Positions 1 through 6,298 of a DNA stretch of 10,733 bases are shown one piece after another. The position numbers were made by a program, and so were the translations under genes. This stretch comes from JACDAS01 sp046262415 (GTDB taxonomy: Bacteria > Actinomycetota > Thermoleophilia > Gaiellales > Gaiellaceae). How positions within the stretch are numbered: the stretch's first letter is position 1; every line of letters starts with the position of its first letter. The DNA lies in NCBI GenBank assembly GCA_046262415.1, contig JBHEMU010000053.1, positions 1-10,733 on the forward strand, in the 5' to 3' direction. Under the pieces are notes generated by a model. It saw only the letters and a list, made by a program, of their open reading frames with translations. It had not been told where the DNA came from and made no database searches.

Positions 1-274
1 CCAAAGCCACTTCTGGTATTCACGCGCGCCCGTGAAACCTCATACGCACTACCAACCTCGAAACGTGGCCGCCGCAGATGCAATCAAACCGCACAAACGT
101 CGGTTACCGGCTCCCGGCCACACCCCGTGGGTCGCAACCCCGATCCCTGGAAATCCTCCGATCAACCCGCCGATCGAGTTTGCGCACCCTACGCGCGTCA
201 GGAGCTCGCTCGACGGCGGCGAGTCGCGCCTAGCGAAGTCTAGACTGGCGCGAGAGCGCAACAGATCATCGTTC
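1..274. other. Intergenic region left of the operon
   Basis: No reading frame here looks like a gene. The open frames are short, lack a plausible ribosome binding site and resemble no family I recognise. The first 180 bases are less GC-rich than the coding part, as expected for non-coding DNA. The region follows the stop codon of the last operon gene. It holds one GC-rich inverted repeat with a CTAG palindrome in its loop (listed separately). I see no T-tract after a hairpin, so no intrinsic terminator can be called, and no convincing promoter on either strand. Confidence 0.6.
224..253. repeat. Inverted repeat enclosing a GTCTAGAC palindrome
   Basis: A perfect 7-base inverted repeat, TCGCGCC (224-230) and GGCGCGA (247-253), flanks a 16-base loop whose right part is the perfect palindrome AGTCTAGACT (237-246). 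It lies 21 bases past the end of the last operon gene. The RNA hairpin lacks a following U-run on either strand, so it is a poor intrinsic terminator, though it could protect the 3' end of the message. The GTCTAGAC core equals the centre of operators bound by DasR/NagR-type GntR regulators (consensus near AGTGGTCTAGACCACT, from memory), so it could instead be a second binding site for the operon's regulator. Confidence 0.45.
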
Positions 275-1045
275 TCAGGCCAGCGTGTAGCCGCCGTCGA
301 CCGGAACCACCGCGCCCGTCATGTACGAGGCAGCGTCCGAGCAGAGGAAGGCGACCAGGGAGGCAACCTCGTCGGCGGCACCTACTCGGCCGAGCGGATG
401 CAGGCCGACCATGTGTTCCCGAGCCGCAGGGTCGGTCATCCAATCGTTGAACATCGCCGTGTCGATCGCTCCGGGCGCGACGACGTTGACGCGTACCTTC
501 GGCGCGTAGTCCAGCGCCGCCGACCGCGAGAGGCCGATCACGCCGTGCTTGCTCGCGCAGTACGGCGAGATTCCCGGGGCGACGACGAGGCCCCCGACCG
601 AGGCGGTGTTGACGATCGCGCCGCCGCGCTCGAGCAATTCGGGCAGCTCGGCGCGCATCGAGCGCCAGATGCCCTTGAGGTTCACGTTCAGGATGCGGTC
701 GAAGTCCGCGTCGCTCTGCTCGGCGAGCGGGCGCGCGGGTCCCTGGATGCCGGCGTTGTTGAACGCGGCATCGAGGCCGCCGTACCGCTCGACCGCGACC
801 GCGACGGCCCGCTCGACGTCGCCGTCCCGGCCCACGTCCACCTCGACCGCGGCCGCCTCGCGTCCGAGCCCGGCGAGCTCCTCGGCGAGGGCCGTCGTCG
901 CATCCATGTTCCGGCTCGCGAGCACCACGACGGCTCCGAGCTCCGAGAAGAGCCGCGCCGAAGCCGCGCCGATCCCCACGCTCGCGCCGACGACGAGGAC
1001 GACCTTGCCGTCGAACCGGCCGAGCAGGGAGGCCTCAGAGGACAT
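275..1045 (-). CDS. Short-chain dehydrogenase/reductase (classical SDR, NADP-type)
   Basis: A 256-residue cytosolic Rossmann-fold oxidoreductase of normal classical-SDR length. Visible motifs are the cofactor loop GASVGIG (20-26), NNAG (96-99), catalytic Ser149, and Tyr162-x3-Lys166, plus the C-terminal PVDGGYT segment usual in this family. Ser44-Arg45 after the second beta strand suggests NADP(H) rather than NAD(H). It is the last gene of the operon. Its ATG overlaps the end of the StyA2B-type gene by 11 bases and follows a GGAG site, so translation is probably coupled. In the Acinetobacter iif indole operon, an SDR (IifB) oxidises indole-2,3-dihydrodiol to 3-hydroxyindolin-2-one, and a similar role next to the monooxygenases is plausible here. 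The SDR family is too broad for sequence alone to fix the substrate; the fold and oxidoreductase call are secure. Confidence 0.93.
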   Translation of the reverse strand: MSSEASLLGRFDGKVVLVVGASVGIGAASARLFSELGAVVVLASRNMDATTALAEELAGLGREAAAVEVDVGRDGDVERAVAVAVERYGGLDAAFNNAGIQGPARPLAEQSDADFDRILNVNLKGIWRSMRAELPELLERGGAIVNTASVGGLVVAPGISPYCASKHGVIGLSRSAALDYAPKVRVNVVAPGAIDTAMFNDWMTDPAAREHMVGLHPLGRVGAADEVASLVAFLCSDAASYMTGAVVPVDGGYTLA

Positions 1046-2762
1046 CGAGCTCCGGATGACGGGTGGCCACGCGGTACGCCCCGGAGTGGAACACGAGCGG
1101 CTCGCCCGGGAAGCTCTCGAAGCGCTCGACCTCGCCGATCACGATCACGTGATCTCCAGCCTCGACGTGCCGGGTAGTGCGGCAGACGAACCGTGCAAGC
1201 GCGCCGGGGAGCAGCGGAACGTCGCCGGGTCCGCTCTCGCACTCCACTCCGGCGAACTTGTCGTCGGCCGGAGTGGCGAACTGGCGCGACAGGTAGTGCT
1301 GGCCCGCGCTGAGGACGTTGACGGCGAAGTGGCTCGCGGCGCGGAACGCCGGCAGGCTGGCGGCGCCGCCGTCGAGACACCAGAGGACGAGCGGCGGGTC
1401 GAGCGAGAGCGAGGTGAAGGAGTTTGCGGTGACGCCGACACGGCGGCCGTCCTCGTCCCGCGTAGTCACCACCGTCACGCCCGTCGCGAACTGGCCGAGC
1501 GCGCGACGAAGCTCGCGCGGGTCGACCTGCTCGCTCCCCTGCTCGCGCTTCGCCGCGATCAGCCGGTCCGCCTCGGTCGGGTCGAACCACCAGGGATAGA
1601 AGACGCGCGGGTCGTCGAAGCCGTTCACGATCGTCTCGGCGAGCGCCGGAAGCTCCTGTGCCGCCTCGAGGAGCCGCAGGACGTGAGGCTGCGGCGGGAC
1701 GAGCAGCGTGTTCGTCCACGAGACGACCCATTGCGCGTACCCCCGCCAGTAGCGGTCGAAGGTGCGCTGCATGAACCGCTCGTCGAAGTCGCGTTCCTGC
1801 TCGACGATCGCGGCGAGATAGATCTCGGCCGACTTCGCCGCGTTGTTGGAGCCCTGGCCCGTGATCGGGTCGTTGAGAACGACGGCGTCCGCCATCCCGA
1901 GCACCGCGGCGCCCGACGGCAGCGTCCCGACGGGGCGCCGCACGGTGGGTGTCAGCCGCCCCGTGAGGACACCGTTCGGATCGGTCAGCGCCACGTCGCG
2001 GCAGCGCGCCGCCTCCCAGGGAAAGAAGCGCTCGAGGAGCTCGAGCGAGCGGGCGAGGTGCTCCGACGGCGAGCGGACGTCCGCCCAGCAGTCCATCGGC
2101 CCGCCGGGCACGCCCTCGAACACCATGATCTCGCACGGCCCGCTCGTCGTCAGGGCGGGAAACACGAAGTACTCGCCCACGCCGGGCGACAGGTTGAAAC
2201 AGACGGCCGAGTGCTCGGGCCGCGGCTCCATTCCCGTCACGTAGGTGAGCGCCAGCGCGCGCTGCGGCGAGTCGTACGGCGACTTCTCTGTGTCGCGCCC
2301 GAAGAGGTTCGCGAGCGCGCCCTTGCCCGTCGCGACGACGACGAGGTCGTGGCTGCCTGCACACCGCTCGAGCCTCTCCACGTCGGCCTCGCGAACCTCG
2401 AGCTCGCCGCCCCGGCGGCTGAACTCTTCCATCCAGGCCGGGATCTTGAGCCGCTGATCGACCGACCGGGCCGCCCAGTCGAGCCGCGCCGACCAGTCGA
2501 GCGCCTTGCTCCCGTCCGGCGCGGTGAGGGCGAGCGAGATCCCGTCGACGGGCGGGCACTCGTCGGCCCACCGGTCGAGGTCGAGCGCGCGCTCGGTCTC
2601 GAGCGCGCTCTCGAACATGCACTGGCTCGAGAGAACGGCACCGGTGGCGATCTCCTCCGCCGTCCGGTTCGAGACGAGCGTCACCTCGTAGCCGGAGGCG
2701 AGCAGCCCGAGCCCGAGCTGGACCCCGGACTGACCCGCTCCGACGACGGCGACGCGCGGCAC
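1035..2762 (-). CDS. styA2B: StyA2B-type fusion: indole/styrene monooxygenase plus flavin reductase
   Basis: A 575-residue natural fusion. Residues 1 to about 405 are a group E flavoprotein monooxygenase (StyA-like) with the FAD loop GAGQSG (8-13) and the second FAD segment around DPITGQGSNNA (298-308). Residues about 413-565 are a flavin reductase (StyB/HpaC type) with FATGVTVVTT (425-434), NSFTSLSLDPPLV (447-459), GDH (537-539) and GEV (543-545). The reductase half uses NAD(P)H to reduce FAD, which the oxygenase half uses to epoxidise an aromatic alkene or indole. Residues Ser45, Gln47, Met49, Val72, Ile75 and Ala98 match the reported indole-monooxygenase fingerprint. Fused StyA2B paired with StyA1 is known from Rhodococcus opacus 1CP, and gene order here is the same. 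The GTG start lies 3 bases after the styA1 stop and lacks a clear Shine-Dalgarno site, suggesting translational coupling. Confidence 0.93.
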   Translation of the reverse strand: MPRVAVVGAGQSGVQLGLGLLASGYEVTLVSNRTAEEIATGAVLSSQCMFESALETERALDLDRWADECPPVDGISLALTAPDGSKALDWSARLDWAARSVDQRLKIPAWMEEFSRRGGELEVREADVERLERCAGSHDLVVVATGKGALANLFGRDTEKSPYDSPQRALALTYVTGMEPRPEHSAVCFNLSPGVGEYFVFPALTTSGPCEIMVFEGVPGGPMDCWADVRSPSEHLARSLELLERFFPWEAARCRDVALTDPNGVLTGRLTPTVRRPVGTLPSGAAVLGMADAVVLNDPITGQGSNNAAKSAEIYLAAIVEQERDFDERFMQRTFDRYWRGYAQWVVSWTNTLLVPPQPHVLRLLEAAQELPALAETIVNGFDDPRVFYPWWFDPTEADRLIAAKREQGSEQVDPRELRRALGQFATGVTVVTTRDEDGRRVGVTANSFTSLSLDPPLVLWCLDGGAASLPAFRAASHFAVNVLSAGQHYLSRQFATPADDKFAGVECESGPGDVPLLPGALARFVCRTTRHVEAGDHVIVIGEVERFESFPGEPLVFHSGAYRVATRHPELDVL

Positions 2763-2765
2763 GGC

Positions 2766-3989
2766 CTACGCGGCCACGGCGGCGAGGTAGCGGCCGGCCT
2801 TGTCCGGCTCCATGAACCAGTCGAAGTAGTCGCGGGGATCGTTGAAGCCGTTGACGAAGCGGTCGGCGATCTCCTGGTGCTCGTTGGCGGCGAGGAGCAG
2901 GTCGAGGACGTGCTGCGGCGGCGGCGCGAGCAGCGCGTTCGTCCAGCCCGTCACGTACTGCGCGTCGTCCCAGTACCGCTCGAACGCCCGCTCCATGAAG
3001 GCGCGGTCGAACGGGCCGTCCGCGCGCTCGCGGATGCTCGCGAGGTACGAGGCGGCGGCCTTGCTCGCGTTGTTCGAGCCCTGACCGGTGATCGGGTCGT
3101 TCAGGACGACCGTGTCGGCCAGGCCGAGCACGAGCGCACCGGACGGCAGTTCGCCCACCGGGTTCCGGACCGTCGGCGGGAAGCGGCCGGCGAGGATGCC
3201 GTTCTCGTCGGTGAGCTCGACGTTCCGGCAGCGCTCCGCCTCCCACGGGAGGAAGGTCTCGAGGATCCACTTGCTCTTCTCGAGGTGCTCCGCGGGCGTG
3301 GTGACGTCGCCCCAGCAGTCCATCGGCCCGCCGGGAATGCCCTCGAAGACCATGATCTCGCACTCGCCCGTCGTCGTCAGGGCCGGGAAGACGAAGTACT
3401 CGCCGACGGTGGGGATCAGGTTGAACGCGACCGCGGAGAACTCCGGCCGCGGGGTCATGCCGGTCACGTACGTCAGCGCGAGCGCGCGCTGTGGTGCGGC
3501 GTAGGGCGAGCGTGACGGATCGCGCTCGAAGAGCTGGGCGACCTCGCCCTTGCCCGCGGCGACGAGCACGAGGTCGTGGTCGAGCGCGTACTCCTCGAGA
3601 TCCGGGACGGCGGCGTCGTGGAGGACGAGCTTCCCGCCGCGCCGCTCGAGCTCCTCCATCCAGCCCGGGATCTTCACGCGCTGGTCGACCGACTGCGCAG
3701 GCCCCTCGAGCCGCGCCGCCCAGTCGATCATCTTGCCGCCGCCCGGCGCGGGCGCCGCAAGCGAGATGCCCTCGATGTCGGGGCATTCGTCCGCCCAGAA
3801 GTCGAGCCCGAGATCCCGTTCGTGCTGCAGCGCGGCGTCGAACATGCACTGGCTCGACATCACGCGGCCGGAGCGAATGTCGTCCGCCGGGCGGTTTGAG
3901 ACGACGGTCACGTCGTGGCCGTCATGGACGAGCCCGAGGGCGAGCTGGAGGCCGGCCTGGCCGGCTCCGACGATCAGGAACTTCGACAT
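2766..3989 (-). CDS. styA1: StyA1-type FAD-dependent indole/styrene monooxygenase
   Basis: A 407-residue group E flavoprotein monooxygenase, close to the usual StyA length of about 415. It has the N-terminal FAD loop VGAGQAG (7-13), a central substrate and flavin region, and the FAD segment DPITGQGSNNA (298-308). It lacks a reductase domain and so must receive reduced FAD, most simply from the fused reductase encoded next door. At positions equivalent to StyA 46, 48, 50, 73, 76 and 96 it has Ser45, Gln47, Met49, Ile72, Ile75 and Ala98. That is the indole-monooxygenase pattern; styrene enzymes have Asn, Val, His, Tyr, His and Ser. The likely reaction is indole to indole-2,3-epoxide. ATG at 3989 is chosen because AGGTGA lies 6 bases upstream; a GTG at 3998 lies inside that site. 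It is similar to the oxygenase half of the neighbour along its full length. Confidence 0.93.
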   Translation of the reverse strand: MSKFLIVGAGQAGLQLALGLVHDGHDVTVVSNRPADDIRSGRVMSSQCMFDAALQHERDLGLDFWADECPDIEGISLAAPAPGGGKMIDWAARLEGPAQSVDQRVKIPGWMEELERRGGKLVLHDAAVPDLEEYALDHDLVLVAAGKGEVAQLFERDPSRSPYAAPQRALALTYVTGMTPRPEFSAVAFNLIPTVGEYFVFPALTTTGECEIMVFEGIPGGPMDCWGDVTTPAEHLEKSKWILETFLPWEAERCRNVELTDENGILAGRFPPTVRNPVGELPSGALVLGLADTVVLNDPITGQGSNNASKAAASYLASIRERADGPFDRAFMERAFERYWDDAQYVTGWTNALLAPPPQHVLDLLLAANEHQEIADRFVNGFNDPRDYFDWFMEPDKAGRYLAAVAA

Positions 3990-3994
3990 CGCGG

Positions 3995-4000
3995 TCACCT
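3995..4000 (-). promoter_or_regulatory. Shine-Dalgarno site of the StyA1-type gene
   Basis: AGGTGA on the minus strand ends 6 bases before the ATG at 3989 and overlaps the stop codon of the upstream SDR gene. It decides between that ATG and the in-frame GTG at 3998, which sits inside the site. Confidence 0.6.
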
Positions 4001-4790
4001 ACTCCATCAGTTTGGGAATGGCGGGCTCGGCCTGCTCCGGGCCCATGGACGAATAGCCGCCGTCGGCCGCCCAGTCCGCCCCCGTGACGACCGAGGCGTC
4101 GTCGCTGCACAGGAAGAGGACGACCTGGGCCACCTCCTCCGGGTTGCCGACGCGGCCGAGGAGGTGGAACGGCGCGGCGACCCGGTCCGTCTTGGCGCGG
4201 TCGTCGCCCGAGAGCTCGACCATCACCTTCGACCACGTCCAGCCCGGGGAGACCGAGTTGACCCGGATGCCGTCGGCGGCGAGGTCCATGGCCATGCTCC
4301 GGGTCAGCTGGACGAGGGCGGCCTTGCCGACCGGGTAGAGCCAGCGGCCGGTCTGCGCCACCTTCGCCGAGATCGACGTGAAGTTGACGATCGCACCGCG
4401 CCCCTTCGCGGCCATGTGCGGCCGCACCGCCCTCGCCATCATCGCCGCCCCGATGACGTTGACTTCGAGCGACTCGAGCCAGTCCTGCCGGCCCGAGGCC
4501 GCGCCCTCGTCGACGTACGAGCAGGCGAGGTTGACGAGGAAGTCGACGCCGCCGAAGCCCTCGACGGTGTCGGTGACGCACCGCTCGATCCGGGCGTCGT
4601 CCCGGATGTCCGTCTCCGAGAAGAGGACGCGGTCTCCGAGCTCGCGCGCGAGCGCCTCTCCTCCCCCGGCGTCGATGTCCGCCACGACGACGCTCGCGCC
4701 CGCGTCGTGGAAGGCACGGACGACCGCCTGCCCGATCAACGTGGCGCCGCCCGTGGCGATCGCCGTCCCGTCCTCCAGTCCCCGTGGCAT
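3999..4790 (-). CDS. SDR-family oxidoreductase with atypical motifs (NAD-type)
   Basis: A 263-residue short-chain dehydrogenase. The ATG at 4790 overlaps the kinase stop by one base (TGATG) and has GGAGG 6 bases upstream, so the longer open frame upstream is not used. Ser139, Tyr152 and Lys156 form a normal catalytic set, and Asp38 after the second strand suggests NAD(H). Two motifs are unusual: the glycine loop reads TGGATLIG (13-20), with Leu where the middle Gly of TGxxxGIG normally sits, and NNAG is replaced by NLAC (87-90). The C-terminal WAADGGYS (240-247) resembles the family's DGG segment. It sits between the kinase and the monooxygenases, so it could oxidise the polyol side chain, a sugar-like product of the lyase, or a dihydrodiol made from indole. 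The substrate cannot be read from sequence. Confidence 0.9.
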   Translation of the reverse strand: MPRGLEDGTAIATGGATLIGQAVVRAFHDAGASVVVADIDAGGGEALARELGDRVLFSETDIRDDARIERCVTDTVEGFGGVDFLVNLACSYVDEGAASGRQDWLESLEVNVIGAAMMARAVRPHMAAKGRGAIVNFTSISAKVAQTGRWLYPVGKAALVQLTRSMAMDLAADGIRVNSVSPGWTWSKVMVELSGDDRAKTDRVAAPFHLLGRVGNPEEVAQVVLFLCSDDASVVTGADWAADGGYSSMGPEQAEPAIPKLME

Positions 4791-6298
4791 CACCCACCTC
4801 CTCGGCTCGACAGCACGATAGGGACCTCTCGACGCAGGCGCGCGAGTACCGCGTGCGCAGGCCGCAGGGCGAGGTAGAGGTCCCGGTAGACCGCGTAGAG
4901 CTCGTCGTAGCGCTCGCGCTCGGCGCCGGGCTCGAAGACCCGCTCGACCCGGACGGCGCGCGTCGCCGCCTCCGCGACGCCGTCGACCAGCCCCGCGCCC
5001 GCGGCGGCCAGCACCGCGGCACCGAGGCAGCCGCTCTGACGCACGGCGACGCGCGCGATCGGGCGGCCGAGGACGTCGGCCTTGATCTGGCACCACAGGT
5101 CGCTCTGCGAGCCGCCTCCACTCGCGCGGAGCTCGGCCGGCTCGACTCCCGCCGCCTTCTCCAGTTCCTCGAGCAGGTGCCTCGCCGAGTAGGCGACACC
5201 CTCGAGCACGGCACGAGAGAGATGTGCGAGCGTGTGGTCACTGCCGAGCCCGACGAAGCCCCCGCGCACCTCGCTGTCCCAGAGCGGCGCGCGCTCCCCG
5301 AGCAGGTGAGGGAGGAAGACCGAGGTGTCCGAACCGGCGCCGACCGTTGCCGCCGAGGCGAGGACGTCCGCGAGCGGCCGGCCGACGACGTGCGCGAACC
5401 ACGCGAGCGCCGCACCTCCCGCCTGCGTCGGCCCGGCGTGGAGATGGTGCCCGTCGACGGCGAGGAAGCTGACGACACCGGGCGTCGGATGCCGCTCGCG
5501 CGACAGGACTCCGAGGATCTCCGACGTCCCGGCCACCTCCATCGCCTGACCGTGCCGGACGACGCCGGAGCCGTAGAGGTTCCCCCAAGCGTCCATCGTG
5601 CCGGTGACGACGGTCGCACCGGCGACGAGCGGCAGGTCAGGGCGCTCGACGCGCCCGATCGGGGCGTCGAAGCGCTCGAGGACGGGCAGCCTCTCGGCGA
5701 GCCCCTCGACCAGGGTAACGAGATCGGGGTCGTACCCACCGGAGTCGTCGACGAGGTCGAACGACCCCACCGGATCGCTCGTCGGTGAACCGAGGCGGCA
5801 GAGGCGCATCGTGACGAAGTCCTTCGGCGAGAGCACGTAGGTCGTGCGTTCCCAGAGGTCCGGCTCCTCCCGGCGCAGCCACTCGGCGCGGGGGACCGCG
5901 AACGACGGGGCGAAGGCGAAGCGCTCCGCCGTCGCCGGTGCGGTCGCCGCGAGCCGGTCGTTCAGCTCGCCTGCGATCTCCGCGCAGCGCTGGTCCTGCC
6001 AGAGGATCGCCGGCCGGAGCGGCTCGCCGTGCGCGTCGACGAAGACGTGGGTGTTCACCTGGCTGCAGATCCCGAGTGCCGTGGCCTCCCGGCCGCCGGC
6101 CCGCTCGGCGAGAAGCGCGAGCACCTCCTCGAGCGCGGTCAGCCACGCCGCCGGGTCGTGCTCGGCCCGGTCCCGCCGGGGCCGGAGGATCGGATAGCCC
6201 GCCTCGGCGACGCCGAGGAGGTTGCCGTCGAGGTCGAAGAGGCCTCCCTTCAGCGCGGTCGTGCCGAGGTCGACGCCGACGACGAGCTCACCGCCCAT
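4790..6298 (-). CDS. FGGY-family carbohydrate kinase (xylulokinase-like)
   Basis: A 502-residue cytosolic kinase of full FGGY length with both actin-like ATPase domains. Visible are the N-terminal phosphate loop VGVDLGTTALKGG (7-19) with Asp10, the sugar-side motif ILWQDQR (98-104), the catalytic-base region GTMDAWGN (233-240) with Asp236, the C-terminal FLPHLLGERAPLWD (328-341) and the adenine loop GGGSQSD (394-400). FGGY kinases phosphorylate a hydroxyl of a sugar, polyol or related small molecule with ATP. General similarity is nearest xylulokinase, but the family is known for mixed specificity. No isomerase or other pentose gene lies nearby. Instead its ATG overlaps the end of the TrpA-family lyase gene by 11 bases, with GGAAGG just upstream. 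I infer that it makes the phosphorylated substrate cleaved by that lyase. Confidence 0.93.
   Translation of the reverse strand: MGGELVVGVDLGTTALKGGLFDLDGNLLGVAEAGYPILRPRRDRAEHDPAAWLTALEEVLALLAERAGGREATALGICSQVNTHVFVDAHGEPLRPAILWQDQRCAEIAGELNDRLAATAPATAERFAFAPSFAVPRAEWLRREEPDLWERTTYVLSPKDFVTMRLCRLGSPTSDPVGSFDLVDDSGGYDPDLVTLVEGLAERLPVLERFDAPIGRVERPDLPLVAGATVVTGTMDAWGNLYGSGVVRHGQAMEVAGTSEILGVLSRERHPTPGVVSFLAVDGHHLHAGPTQAGGAALAWFAHVVGRPLADVLASAATVGAGSDTSVFLPHLLGERAPLWDSEVRGGFVGLGSDHTLAHLSRAVLEGVAYSARHLLEELEKAAGVEPAELRASGGGSQSDLWCQIKADVLGRPIARVAVRQSGCLGAAVLAAAGAGLVDGVAEAATRAVRVERVFEPGAERERYDELYAVYRDLYLALRPAHAVLARLRREVPIVLSSRGGG

Noticed and set aside
205..253. Hairpins after the last gene as a Rho-independent terminator.
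   Set aside because: Short or GC-rich stems are present, but no T-run follows on either strand.
549..3515. A 988-codon open frame on the plus strand opposite the two monooxygenase genes.
   Set aside because: It is rich in Arg, Ala, Pro and Glu, shows no family motif, and lies opposite clearly recognisable genes. Long antisense frames are expected in DNA this GC-rich.
688..3849. A 1053-codon open frame on the minus strand spanning both monooxygenase genes and the last SDR.
   Set aside because: Its translation is low-complexity Arg/Ala/Gly text in the wrong frame; the true genes in the other frames have full domains and motifs.
4791..5096. An upstream extension of the SDR frame into the kinase gene.
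   Set aside because: The extension is Arg-rich and unlike any SDR. The ATG at 4790 has a GGAGG site and the classic TGATG junction.
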